Source of the DNA: a virus
IMG/VR virus record: IMGVR_UViG_3300028840_005768
Location: 42,102-106,101 of that record
Strand: one strand, 5' to 3'
DNA: 64,000 nucleotides
Part shown: one piece after another, positions 1 through 7,736 of the stretch
Position numbering within the stretch: position 1 is the stretch's first letter
Layout of the letters: each line of letters starts with the position of its first letter
The notes under the pieces: model-generated
Databases searched by the model: none
What the model was told of the DNA's origin: nothing
The model's input: only the letters and a program-made list of their open reading frames with translations
Translations under genes and position numbers: made by a program

Positions 1-446
1 TTGGTGTTCTTGATTTCTCCGTCTGCAAACAGACGTTCAGGATGCGGCGATGAGTAGACGGCATACGTGATCTGATCGAACCGCGGATCGGGACTGTCTC
101 CCGCACAGATCGACCGGCACGTCTGGAAACGGCCCCGTCCAGCCCACAGCTCGCCGTCTAAGAAGCAGGGCGGCAGATCGTCCAGGAACCAGTCAGGAGC
201 AATGATCGGGTTCCCATAGCGGCTCCAGAGGCCTGTAGCCGTGGGCTTGATCTTGGCCTTCCGGCCGCCCGTCTTGGGATCCGTGACCGACGCCCAGGGG
301 ACTTCGACCGTAGGGAGCCCGCGGGAGAGGCCGCCGTCCCAGAAGCATCTGGTCCCGTCGAGCTTCTCACTCAGGAACCAGCCGGCGATGTTCGATTTCT
401 CAGGATTGAACGTCTTTGCCAGTTGTAGGAATTCACGTCGTGCCAT
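1..446 (-). CDS. ATP-dependent DNA ligase, N-terminal part (runs off the left edge)
   Basis: This open frame begins at an ATG at 444-446 and is still open at base 1, so only about 148 N-terminal residues are present. Residues 26-31 read SEKLDG, the nucleotidyltransferase motif I in which Lys28 would be adenylated, followed by TRCFWDG. Further on DGELWAGR resembles ligase motif III. These are the hallmarks of phage ATP-dependent ligases that seal nicks during replication. A GAGGG ribosome site lies 5 nt before the ATG. It is probably the last gene of the minus-strand replication operon seen here. The C-terminal OB domain is outside the window. Confidence 0.85.
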   Translation of the reverse strand, partial: MARREFLQLAKTFNPEKSNIAGWFLSEKLDGTRCFWDGGLSRGLPTVEVPWASVTDPKTGGRKAKIKPTATGLWSRYGNPIIAPDWFLDDLPPCFLDGELWAGRGRFQTCRSICAGDSPDPRFDQITYAVYSSPHPERLFADGEIKNT

Positions 447-534
447 GGGTACCCTCGTTTCGAAACATGCAGTTGGCTTGTATCTATGTGTCTCTGAAAA
501 AGGGTGCTTTTGGTTGGCACAAAACGATATTTTC

Positions 535-1170
535 TCATGCGGCCTCTTGGAAACGCTCATAGAGTCGTTTTCGTAGGTGGGAGACGTGTTGTTGAGAACA
601 CTGAAGACGTTCGCCAATTTCGTGATCCCGATATCCTTGGAGCCGGAGAGAGATGATCTGTTGGTCCAGTGGATCCTCACAACACCCCTCAATTTTTTCT
701 AACAAGAAGACCACTTGAAAAGGGTCAGTAAGAGGTGGATCGACAGTGTCTATTGAGACAACATATGGGGGAATACACGTATCGCTATGTCTTTGTGTCC
801 TTGCGGGAACGGGAATCGTGTTTTCCTCTCTTGCATGGTCATTGATGCTGCAATAGATGCTCTCTCGCAGGAAGCCTGTTGGATTAGGTTCTTCGATGAC
901 ATCGGCTAGCGCCAGTTGATTCACCGCTTTGGTCAAAGCTAAGAAGCCCTCACTGATCAGATCGTCGCGTAGAAAATCTATGTACGGGTGCTCGTGCAAA
1001 TAAGCAGCCATTAAAACAATGACAAGAGCCATGTTCCCTTCGATCATCCGCCTCTTGGCATCAGGGTCACCTTGACGAACGCGCACGTACAGCGCGTCGT
1101 TCTCTTTGCGCGAACAGGGTTGAATCCCGCAGCGAACTGCTTGCTTGGAAATTGGGTTGTGTCGGTTCAT
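535..1170 (-). CDS. Phage RNA polymerase sigma factor-like protein
   Basis: A 211-residue protein. Its first half resembles sigma70 region 2 (DDLISEGFLALTKAVNQ, then a Phe-containing helix and NDHAREE). The C-terminal 50 residues (DPLDQQIISLRLQGYRDHEIGERL, then QQHVSHLRKRL) look like the region 4 helix-turn-helix that reads the -35 element. The frame extends upstream, but the ATG at 1168-1170 overlaps the upstream stop as ATGA and is preferred. It may direct polymerase to the conserved non-canonical promoters at 15.2, 21.0 and 51.4 kb; that link is inference. Moderately diverged sequence, so family assignment is good but subgroup is unknown. Confidence 0.75.
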   Translation of the reverse strand: MNRHNPISKQAVRCGIQPCSRKENDALYVRVRQGDPDAKRRMIEGNMALVIVLMAAYLHEHPYIDFLRDDLISEGFLALTKAVNQLALADVIEEPNPTGFLRESIYCSINDHAREENTIPVPARTQRHSDTCIPPYVVSIDTVDPPLTDPFQVVFLLEKIEGCCEDPLDQQIISLRLQGYRDHEIGERLQCSQQHVSHLRKRLYERFQEAA

Positions 1171-1652
1171 TTGATGTCGTTTCTTGTGAAAACCCAAAGT
1201 CGATTGCCATAGAACTTGTCGGCCTCGCACCTTTCTCGCGAGTATTGATAGGTCTCGCCGTCTGGATCGAAGATGTCCCCGTACCGGTAGTGGACCGCAT
1301 GATGACAACGCAGCCCACGGCCTTCGAGTACACCGAATGTGTTCTCGATGAACCAAGTGAAGCGAGCCCAGTTGTCTTCAAACCAGACACGTACTCTGTC
1401 AGCTCCCCTGCTTGCGCGAATGACAGGCGCCACTTCCACAGGTGTGCAAGCAAACCCGTGCTGCCATGCAGCGTGAATCAATTCCTGCGGATGGAACCCA
1501 CGCCGTTGCATCGGTTCCGCCAACTTCGGGAACGCAATCTCGCCGCCGTTATGCCCGATCTCGTCGATGAGTTGTTGCACCGGTATCCCGATCGCCATGG
1601 CGAATGCCGCCACTGAACAGGACCAGCGATTAGGTTTCCTCTGTAGCCTCAC
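1167..1652 (-). CDS. C39-like papain-fold cysteine peptidase
   Basis: 161 residues. The N-terminus NRWSCSVAAFAMAIGIP has the shape of the C39 peptidase active-site helix with Cys12. His118 in CHHAVHY followed by Asp129 in IFDPDG would complete a Cys-His-Asp triad. C39-like proteins cleave leader peptides or act as stand-alone proteases; the substrate here is unknown. The start ATG at 1650-1652 overlaps the upstream nuclease gene by 23 bases, and the stop overlaps the sigma-like gene as ATGA, so all three are translationally coupled. Assignment rests on motif spacing only. Confidence 0.55.
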   Translation of the reverse strand: MRLQRKPNRWSCSVAAFAMAIGIPVQQLIDEIGHNGGEIAFPKLAEPMQRRGFHPQELIHAAWQHGFACTPVEVAPVIRASRGADRVRVWFEDNWARFTWFIENTFGVLEGRGLRCHHAVHYRYGDIFDPDGETYQYSRERCEADKFYGNRLWVFTRNDIK

Positions 1653-2040
1653 GATTCAACTCCTCAAGCATGACATCGATGTCGTCAACAGTCGGCAGAT
1701 CCCAGGAGTCCTTCCAGTAATCACGCCAATTCGGCAGAGCGAAGAGCTTGTCGTACTCTTCCTGCGTGGCGGCGGTGAGAATCCAGATGCCGACGCCAAA
1801 ATGATCCCAGATGGGCCACTTCCGACGTTGAGCTTTGGTGAAGCTGTAGCTCTCAGGGTTCTTGCAATCGATCCACCGGCCGCCCCACTTGGGGTGGTGA
1901 ACCCATAAATCAGGAATGCCTTTCTGGAAGGCGTTCCCGTGCATCACTTCAACCAGCCATCCCCGGGCCTGTAGAAAAGCGATTACGTCTTTCTGAATGT
2001 GCCATTCGGGTCCATGCTTGGCTCGTCGTATCAATCCCAT
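1630..2040 (-). CDS. VRR-NUC / PD-(D/E)XK nuclease
   Basis: 136 residues. The core is GIPDLWVHHPKWGGRWIDCK, giving the D-(x)n-D/E-x-K pattern of the restriction-endonuclease-like fold, followed by SFTKAQRRKWPIW, a Gln-containing helix typical of VRR-NUC proteins. Such small phage nucleases act in Holliday junction or flap processing. The ATG at 2038-2040 is chosen over an upstream TTG at 2061 because a GGA element sits 8 nt before it and overlap with the upstream gene is smaller. It sits between DNA metabolism genes in the same operon. Confidence 0.75.
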   Translation of the reverse strand: MGLIRRAKHGPEWHIQKDVIAFLQARGWLVEVMHGNAFQKGIPDLWVHHPKWGGRWIDCKNPESYSFTKAQRRKWPIWDHFGVGIWILTAATQEEYDKLFALPNWRDYWKDSWDLPTVDDIDVMLEELNREATEET

Positions 2041-2336
2041 AGAAACTGTCCATTCTTCCAAACCAGATGATCACAACCTGGCTTTTGGTAACGTACCCAC
2101 ACGCGAGTCTCGCGAGACCGTTGGAATCGCCGTGCGTGGAAGAGCGCTCGATGTCTTGCTTCTTGTGCCGCATCCGTCTCGTTTGTGATGACCCAACGGC
2201 GCGTGGTCCAGGCGAAGCACAGGAAGCAATGTTTCTGGACGTGACGAGTGAACCGATACTTGGGACGGATCGAGAGCGTCAGTTGCCACAGACCGGTGTC
2301 TGGATTCTTGGTTTCAACCTCATAACGCAAAAGCAT
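2031..2336 (-). CDS. Hypothetical basic protein
   Basis: 101 residues starting at the ATG at 2334-2336; the frame extends further upstream but that part lies inside the sulfotransferase gene. The protein is rich in Arg, Trp and Phe (RPKYRFTRHVQKHCFLCFAW, then RHRALFHARRFQRSRETRVWV). It could bind nucleic acid, but no family is recognised. It sits 10 bases downstream of the sulfotransferase stop and overlaps the nuclease start by 10 bases, consistent with a coupled operon. Confidence 0.6.
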   Translation of the reverse strand: MLLRYEVETKNPDTGLWQLTLSIRPKYRFTRHVQKHCFLCFAWTTRRWVITNETDAAQEARHRALFHARRFQRSRETRVWVRYQKPGCDHLVWKNGQFLWD

Positions 2337-2346
2337 GGCTGCCCTT

Positions 2347-2883
2347 TCAGAAGCAGTAATCCAAATCAGCCAACTCTTGCCAAAACTGGGACGCCACCAG
2401 TTCACGCGTTTCATCATCGTAGAACTCACGATAGGGACGTCCTTCACGGAGATGCGAGACGTTCCACTGTTCAATGACGGTGGGCTCAACACCAATCTCT
2501 GCAAGGACTGCATCGAAGTCTGCTTGCAGGTTTTCAAATCGAAGAATTCGATTGGTCCATTGCAACCCACGAAAGGATCCCAAACGGACGTAATCGTTCG
2601 GGTTTTGAAAGAAGAGGGTGATCCAGTCCTTGAATGAACGCACCTGGCCGCCGAGCTTACGCTGGTAGTGGAAGTACCATGACACCATCAGGTCGAATGG
2701 ATTGCGGACAGTCGACATGATGATGCCGCCAGACTCGAGGATTGGTCTGCACCATTCTGGCAACTGCTCATGGTGACCACCCAGTTCTGTGGCACCCAAG
2801 CTTTCCAGCGTGCGCTTTGTAGCAATCGAGGCAGTCTTGGGGTGGGCAATGAAACCGAGGTTCTTCTTTTTCCAGACGTACAT
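2347..2883 (-). CDS. Sulfotransferase-family protein
   Basis: 178 residues. FIAHPKTAS near residues 11-19 matches the PAPS 5'-phosphosulfate loop (PKT motif), and TVRNPFDLMVSWYFHY at about 58-75 matches the 3'-phosphate binding segment with Arg and Ser. RFENLQADFDAVLAEIGV and YREFYDDETRELVASQFWQE are the usual C-terminal elements of sulfotransferase family domains, the latter being the YxxxYxxxxxxxV segment. The start ATG overlaps the PolA stop as TGATG. Phage sulfotransferases are uncommon; the substrate (a glycan, a nucleoside or a host molecule) cannot be told from sequence. Confidence 0.75.
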   Translation of the reverse strand: MYVWKKKNLGFIAHPKTASIATKRTLESLGATELGGHHEQLPEWCRPILESGGIIMSTVRNPFDLMVSWYFHYQRKLGGQVRSFKDWITLFFQNPNDYVRLGSFRGLQWTNRILRFENLQADFDAVLAEIGVEPTVIEQWNVSHLREGRPYREFYDDETRELVASQFWQELADLDYCF

Positions 2884-5333
2884 CAAATCATCTCCGGGGC
2901 TCGGATCTTCACAGGGTCCGCACCGCTCTTCTTTCCGGCCCAACTGTCCATCTCTTCGAACCACGTCATGCCAATCAAAGGCACCTGGGGCCGGAAGCTT
3001 TCAACGGTTGTGCGCACTTCTTCTGTGACGCGAGGCACGTAATCAGAGTGCGTGACTGTCATCAATTCGTCGTGGACGTTCATCGGGGCTACCATCAACT
3101 CATGGACACCGACCGGTTGGAGATCCCAGATGGTACGTTGGACGGCTTTGGTGATCTCGCCGCCAGGTGACTGGATCTCGTGATTGGCGGCAGCTCGCAT
3201 GTTGGCAGCCTGGAGGCCGAAGGCGGCCCCATAGAGCGCACTAGCAGCTGCGCCGCCGGCCGTCTGTACGCGGTTCCGTCGCCATACCTTCACGGGATGG
3301 TTACGCCATCCCTTGGGCGGCTTCTGGGCCAGCTCGAACATGGCTCGGCAGATGCGGTTCTCCAGGGTGAAGTAACGCTGAAAACCGAGGAATGACTGAA
3401 TATAGTCGGCCGGTTCATGCCAGATGACTTGTGTTCCTACGCCGCCTGGCTGCCTCATAGAGCAGAAAGCATCAAACGTCTTCTGGCGTGCGGTGGCTAC
3501 TCCGGGATATGCCGAGTTGAAATTCTCCATGGCGGCTTTGGCGATCTCTTCCGAGACGCCGATGTTCCGCACAAGGGTCTCCCACGTTCCACCATAGATC
3601 ATCCCAAAGACACCACGTTTACCCTGGTAGTACATATCATCCTGTGTCCCAGAGGATGCCAAGACTTCGGCATAGGTGTGGCCCGGGTACAGTGACATGC
3701 CGAACAGCCCGTGAAGCTTTTGACGCACCATGCCGTTCTCGTCACACTCACCGCATGATGCATCCTGGCAGAATGGGCACGGGATCTTCTTCACGAGCCC
3801 GGCACGCAAATGAGGATCGTTGTAGACGGCATCGGCCAAGGTCACCTCGAATGAATCGAAGTCACCGCCACAAAGCATGTAACCAGGCCATGCAAGTGGA
3901 AAGCAGCGACGAACATCCTTTGTCGCCTTGATGCCTTGGGCGTTCAGGCCACCGTCGCCGGACATGCGACTTGATTTCGTCCCAACCACCACGAAGCTTG
4001 CGTGGAAGCGTCCGGCCAAGAGGAGCTTGTTGTACAGCTCCACCTCTTTGGCAGCGATCTTGATGTTGAGAACTTCTTCCGCTCGCAAGGCAGCGGGATG
4101 CCTACCGGCTCTCAACACGCCCCCGTTGCAGCGCAAACACCCTTCGCCAAAGCACTTGGTACACTCTTCATCTGTTTCAACCTCCCAGTCACGGATCGCC
4201 TGCAACTTCGCTTTCTTGGTAGTCTCTTCGATGGTGAGCACCTCGGTGTCATCCATGACTTCGCTAAGGTACTGACGCACCTCAGAAGGCTTGTTTGTGT
4301 TGATGGGGCTGGCATCAACAATGGCTTTGGCCTTCGCACGCAAATCCTGCATCCCGCCTTTGTCAATGCGAAAGCCACGCCAGCGAATCACAGGAACCAT
4401 AGTGGCCAGAATAGAGTCGTTGTCACCCGGCTCAGGGTATTTGAAGTGTTCGTCCAAGGCACGGGTGTAGACGATGTCGTCCCGTGCGTACTCCCTCGCG
4501 GGCTTGTTGGTACCCCAGTGATCAATGAAGAGCTGAATCTGTGCCGGCCAAGTGTGACCCTCCAGCTTGGGCTCCTGCTTCTTCTTGTCATAGCCCCAGA
4601 CTTCCCACTTTGGTGGCTCAGAGATAGCCATAGCAAAGGGAGCGTAGCCCAGCTCCTTCGGATACCATGCTCGTGGCGGCTCAACATCCTCGTAGTGGTA
4701 CTTAGGCGCGTATCCCATGGCGTACTCGGCCAGGAACTTCAGGCCGCCGGCCGGAGCGAACCTGAGTACGACATCCTTGAAGTCGGGATCGATCGCACCG
4801 TCACGCTCACGGTCATAGACATGCCAACGAGGTGCCTCGGGATCTGCCTTCCGTGCGAAGAAGATGCCATCGATCTCGACCCGCTTCTCTAGCTCTTCCG
4901 CCAGGGCATAGGCCAAGGCAGTGGGCACCTTGCGGATGCGAACATCATCGCGAGCCATCAAGGCTTGATACGGACCCTTTCGACTGTGAAGCATCAGATC
5001 AAGAGCGCTGGCCGGCTTCACGCAGGGGCCATCCCGCCCCTCCGGCTCCTTCATCGCGATCTCAGGAATATGCTCTTGTGGGATCCAATCCGGGTTACAA
5101 AGGCGGAAGATCGTGTAGAGCTTGGCTACCATAAAATGGTCAAAGGCCAGGTTGAAACCGATGATGGTGTAATTACACCAGCTTTCAATTAGGGCAAGAG
5201 TTTTTCGAATTGGCTCTTTCCAAATGTCATAAAGCACAATGGGCCCATCCCCCTCCGCAAACTGGAAGAGAACAGGCATTGAATGCAGCCCACAAGTTTC
5301 CGAATCAAGGTACAAGCAGTTCTTACGCGACAT
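2883..5333 (-). CDS. Family A DNA polymerase with 3'-5' exonuclease domain
   Basis: 816 residues. The N-terminus has LYLDSETCG with Asp10 and Glu12 of the DEDD exonuclease. The polymerase palm motif A is GGDFDSFEVTL near residue 490, the O-helix motif B is KRGVFGMIYGG near 573, and motif C is NVHDELM near 754. No 5'-3' exonuclease domain is present, as in many phage replicative PolA enzymes. A cysteine-rich insert (CTKCFGEGCLRCNGG, and later CPFCQDASCGECDENG) suggests two structural zinc sites within the polymerase, which is unusual. It starts at ATG 5331-5333, overlapping the upstream HNH gene by 11 bases. It would be the main phage replicase. Confidence 0.92.
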   Translation of the reverse strand: MSRKNCLYLDSETCGLHSMPVLFQFAEGDGPIVLYDIWKEPIRKTLALIESWCNYTIIGFNLAFDHFMVAKLYTIFRLCNPDWIPQEHIPEIAMKEPEGRDGPCVKPASALDLMLHSRKGPYQALMARDDVRIRKVPTALAYALAEELEKRVEIDGIFFARKADPEAPRWHVYDRERDGAIDPDFKDVVLRFAPAGGLKFLAEYAMGYAPKYHYEDVEPPRAWYPKELGYAPFAMAISEPPKWEVWGYDKKKQEPKLEGHTWPAQIQLFIDHWGTNKPAREYARDDIVYTRALDEHFKYPEPGDNDSILATMVPVIRWRGFRIDKGGMQDLRAKAKAIVDASPINTNKPSEVRQYLSEVMDDTEVLTIEETTKKAKLQAIRDWEVETDEECTKCFGEGCLRCNGGVLRAGRHPAALRAEEVLNIKIAAKEVELYNKLLLAGRFHASFVVVGTKSSRMSGDGGLNAQGIKATKDVRRCFPLAWPGYMLCGGDFDSFEVTLADAVYNDPHLRAGLVKKIPCPFCQDASCGECDENGMVRQKLHGLFGMSLYPGHTYAEVLASSGTQDDMYYQGKRGVFGMIYGGTWETLVRNIGVSEEIAKAAMENFNSAYPGVATARQKTFDAFCSMRQPGGVGTQVIWHEPADYIQSFLGFQRYFTLENRICRAMFELAQKPPKGWRNHPVKVWRRNRVQTAGGAAASALYGAAFGLQAANMRAAANHEIQSPGGEITKAVQRTIWDLQPVGVHELMVAPMNVHDELMTVTHSDYVPRVTEEVRTTVESFRPQVPLIGMTWFEEMDSWAGKKSGADPVKIRAPEMI

Positions 5334-5955
5334 TCTTCCACGTTCTTCGGTTTACAATCATGCTGATGGTCGACTCAGAGACACCATGGCGTCTTGCCAA
5401 TTCACGACCAGATACACCAACCTCAGATGCTCGACGGATTTGACACACCTGTTGTGCAGTAAGCTGGCGGCGTACCGTCGGAGTACGCACATGCCTCCAA
5501 TTTGTGCCTTGTGCGGCGCTCTTGATTGTGCTGGCTGATACAGAATGCCTCCGTGCCAACTCACGATAGGTCGCATGTGATCGTCGGATTGCTCTGACAT
5601 CTTGCTCAGTTAGAATGGCCCGACTAGCATTCTCGCCGCATGCTTTGTTCTGTCGGCCCTTGCTCACCATATCCCGAGAATTGTCGGCTGCCGTACCCAG
5701 AAACAGATGACGAGGATTGCAGCAAGCCGGGTTGTCACAAGAATGGCAAACGATAAGAGATCCAGGCTGCTGTCTGGTCTTCAGGAAGAAGGATACACGA
5801 TGAGCAAGGAAACTCTCACAGCCTATTCCAATCCGTCCGTACCCTTTGCTCTGTCGGCATCCCAACCATTCCCAGCAATCATCTGGCCCGGCAACATTCA
5901 CCTTGGACCAGAAGCGCTCAATCTGCTTGTCAGTAGGTTCAGGGATCTGCTTCAT
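5323..5955 (-). CDS. HNH endonuclease with C-terminal helix-turn-helix repeats
   Basis: 210 residues. The HNH_3 core is clear: CWEWLGCRQSKGYGRIGIG, then LAHRVSFF, then VCHSCDNPACCNPRHLFLG, then DNSRDMVSKGR. After it come two resolvase-type helix-turn-helix units, YRELARRHSVSASTIKSAAQG and GRELARRHGVSESTISMIV, which may recognise the target site. The ATG at 5953-5955 has GGAG 6 nt upstream; the longer TTG start is rejected. It lies between tRNA-Thr and the DNA polymerase gene, a classic location for a free-standing homing endonuclease that spreads into polymerase loci. No intron is evident in the neighbouring gene. Confidence 0.85.
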   Translation of the reverse strand: MKQIPEPTDKQIERFWSKVNVAGPDDCWEWLGCRQSKGYGRIGIGCESFLAHRVSFFLKTRQQPGSLIVCHSCDNPACCNPRHLFLGTAADNSRDMVSKGRQNKACGENASRAILTEQDVRAIRRSHATYRELARRHSVSASTIKSAAQGTNWRHVRTPTVRRQLTAQQVCQIRRASEVGVSGRELARRHGVSESTISMIVNRRTWKNVA

Positions 5956-5970
5956 ACACTGCTCCAAAAG

Positions 5971-6043
5971 AGCCGCCGATAGGAATCGAACCTACAACCT
6001 GCTGATTACAAATCAGCTGCTCTGCCGGTTGAGCTACAGCGGC
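5971..6043 (-). tRNA. tRNA-Thr (anticodon TGT)
   Basis: Reading the minus strand, GCCGCTG at the 5' end pairs with CGGCGGC at the 3' end with one G-T pair. The D-arm, the T-loop GGTTCGATTCC and the anticodon loop TTTGTAA are all present. The anticodon is TGT, threonine. CCA is not encoded; the discriminator base is T. Its first base overlaps the stop codon of the preceding gene by one base and its 3' end is 15 bases from the HNH gene start, so it is embedded in the operon transcript. Confidence 0.93.
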
Positions 6044-6324
6044 TAGCAAGCCTGATAGCGCCAGCCATCTCCATAGATGGTGACACTGACGACGGGCTGT
6101 GTTTCCATCGCACAGTCTTGAAACTGCATTCGCATGGGTTTGGCTTCTTCAATCACTGAAAGCTGGGCGAAGACGTCAGCCGCAAGGCGACGATCCGTTG
6201 TTCGGACATAAACAACGCTGTGCTCGGGTATGGAGTTGATGAATTCGTAGATGACCCCATCACTGGTCTCCACCAGGAATCGAACGCCCTTTTTCTGTTG
6301 TGATACGTCTATTTGCGCGGGCAT
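6043..6324 (-). CDS. Hypothetical protein
   Basis: 93 residues with alternating beta-like segments (GVRFLVETSDGVIYEFINSI, VVYVRTTDRRLAADVFAQL, VVSVTIYGDGWRYQAC). The ATG at 6322-6324 has AGGAAG 7 nt upstream, even though it overlaps the end of the ParB-like gene by 65 bases. No family recognised. The stop codon shares a base with tRNA-Thr. Confidence 0.6.
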   Translation of the reverse strand: MPAQIDVSQQKKGVRFLVETSDGVIYEFINSIPEHSVVYVRTTDRRLAADVFAQLSVIEEAKPMRMQFQDCAMETQPVVSVTIYGDGWRYQAC

Positions 6325-7153
6325 AGCTCTGCTTCCTACGGTGTTTATGCGGTAAGGGGCATGGACGTGGGTTCAAGGTGTGAATTTGAGCGTACTCTTC
6401 GATGTCTGCTTCGATGTCCTTATCCGTGACGTAACCGGCCACCCAAGCAAGGAGCCGTGTTGCCAGTTCTTCTACGCCGAGATCCATCAGACGCATGATC
6501 ATCTGGCTGATCTGCTCTTTCGACCTACGTGCCTGAAATTTTCGTCGATGTGGGAGATGCCGCGTCTTCCCTTTCGCCTTTACTTTGGCGATGGCGTTTG
6601 CCGCCTTACGCTGTTCTACCGGGCTTTCCAGCTTGAGAATGGCTTCGAGATTCACCGCAGAGAGGAGTCCAGCTGCTGCCTTCTTTTGAATGGACTCCGG
6701 CAACTCAAGTAAACGTCGCCGAATATGGATCCACCGTGTAGGACGTTTCAGCTCCCGAGCCGCTTGACGTAACGAGATACCATCCGGGTACAGACTCCGC
6801 AGCGCCAAGGCCTCTTCCAGCATGTTCAGGTCTTTGCGCTCCAGATTCTCAGTGAGATTGAGGATGCGCGCCTGGTGCTCAGTCAGATCGTACCGAACGG
6901 AAGCGGGAATGGTCTCCCATTTGAGGAAGAGCGTACACGCTCGGAATCGTCGGTGGCCGGCAAGCAGGCGCCATGGATGCGAGCCTTGGTATGGCTGCAC
7001 GACGACCGGGAACTGTAACCCGCTCTGCTCGATGGAGTCTGCCAGATCCTTCACGGATTGAGCAGTAAATGCTCCGCGGCAATTGAAGCTGGAGTCATAA
7101 AGAATGTCTTGAACTGGTAGCTCGTAGACATCGTACTGTTCCAGCCGTTTCAT
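6260..7153 (-). CDS. ParB-like nuclease/partition domain protein (first of two)
   Basis: 297 residues. The N-terminal ParB/Srx fold is shown by YELPVQDILYDSSFNCRG, then VKDLADSIEQSGLQFPVVVQ and the signature LLAGHRRFRAC. A HTH domain follows (NLTENLERKDLNMLEEALAL and GISLRQAARELKRPTRWIHI). The C-terminus is very basic. The domain binds CTP in true ParB; phage versions regulate transcription or replication. The ATG at 7151-7153 overlaps the upstream stop as ATGA; a GTG further upstream is rejected. No ParA partner is seen. Confidence 0.82.
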   Translation of the reverse strand: MKRLEQYDVYELPVQDILYDSSFNCRGAFTAQSVKDLADSIEQSGLQFPVVVQPYQGSHPWRLLAGHRRFRACTLFLKWETIPASVRYDLTEHQARILNLTENLERKDLNMLEEALALRSLYPDGISLRQAARELKRPTRWIHIRRRLLELPESIQKKAAAGLLSAVNLEAILKLESPVEQRKAANAIAKVKAKGKTRHLPHRRKFQARRSKEQISQMIMRLMDLGVEELATRLLAWVAGYVTDKDIEADIEEYAQIHTLNPRPCPLPHKHRRKQSYARANRRITTEKGRSIPGGDQ

Positions 7154-7506
7154 TTGCCGTACATCCACAAGTGATCAAAGTTGTCACATGCCATCTCCGG
7201 CGAATCACCGAAAGCAGCAACGCCACTATAGACACATGTCCACTGTTTTCTGTCGTCATCAAAAAAGACCCAGGTATCCAGAAACTGACTTGGTCGACCT
7301 AACTGACGTTGCACTCGATTCATGGTTTGGGATTGTTGAATCTGCTCAACAAACCCCTGCTGCTGTTGCTCATATGCAAGCTGAGCCTGGCGACAGATAC
7401 AAGCAGCAGTTGCCTGTCGTAATTCAGCTTCAGCCTGGTCGGCTTGTACCTTTTTCAGTAAGGCCAGTTGAATCTGTGCTTGAATCTCACGTTCTGCATC
7501 GTCCAT
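7150..7506 (-). CDS. Hypothetical protein with N-terminal coiled coil
   Basis: 118 residues. The first 65 residues are Gln/Ala/Glu-rich and predicted to be helical coiled coil (IQAQIQLALLKKVQADQAEA, then AYEQQQQGFVEQIQQSQTM). The second half, FLDTWVFFDDDRKQWTCVY, looks like a small beta domain. A strong GGAGG lies before the ATG at 7504-7506. It begins right after tRNA-Asn on the transcript and couples to the ParB-like gene. Function unknown. Confidence 0.65.
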   Translation of the reverse strand: MDDAEREIQAQIQLALLKKVQADQAEAELRQATAACICRQAQLAYEQQQQGFVEQIQQSQTMNRVQRQLGRPSQFLDTWVFFDDDRKQWTCVYSGVAAFGDSPEMACDNFDHLWMYGK

Positions 7507-7520
7507 CGTTATCCTCCAAG

Positions 7521-7593
7521 CTGTGGCGGCAGGGTTCGAACCTGCGACCTACGGATTAACAATCCGGCGCTCTACCGGCTGAGCTACGCCACA
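7521..7593 (-). tRNA. tRNA-Asn (anticodon GTT)
   Basis: On the minus strand TGTGGCG pairs with CGCCACA to form a complete acceptor stem, followed by discriminator G. The T-arm GCAGGTTCGAACCCTGC is perfect and the anticodon loop is TTGTTAA, giving anticodon GTT. The top pair of the anticodon stem (C27-T43) is a mismatch. CCA is not encoded. Confidence 0.92.
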
Positions 7594-7601
7594 GGGATGA
7601 G

Positions 7602-7733
7602 TCATTCTTCCTGCAACGACTCCAAATAGGCACGAGCACTGCGTGCTTGCGGTCTGTTGGTTGACTCCTCTTCTCCACTTTCTTCCAACATGGGGCCATC
7701 CAACAGCTTCTCGGTGGCAGTCTTCTCGCACAT
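7602..7733 (-). CDS. Small acidic hypothetical protein
   Basis: A 43-residue frame (MCEKTATEKLLDGPMLEESG, then an acidic and Arg/Ala-rich tail ending YLESLQEE). The ATG at 7731-7733 is 3 bases past the stop of the phosphoesterase gene, and the GGAG that overlaps that stop is 8 nt from it. It fills the gap between the phosphoesterase and tRNA-Asn. No function can be assigned. Confidence 0.5.
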   Translation of the reverse strand: MCEKTATEKLLDGPMLEESGEEESTNRPQARSARAYLESLQEE

Positions 7734-7736
7734 GGT

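Noticed and set aside
535-1356. Longer version of the sigma-like protein
   Set aside because: The first 62 residues lie inside the C39-like gene in another frame and do not look like sigma region 1; the ATG at 1170 is coupled by ATGA.
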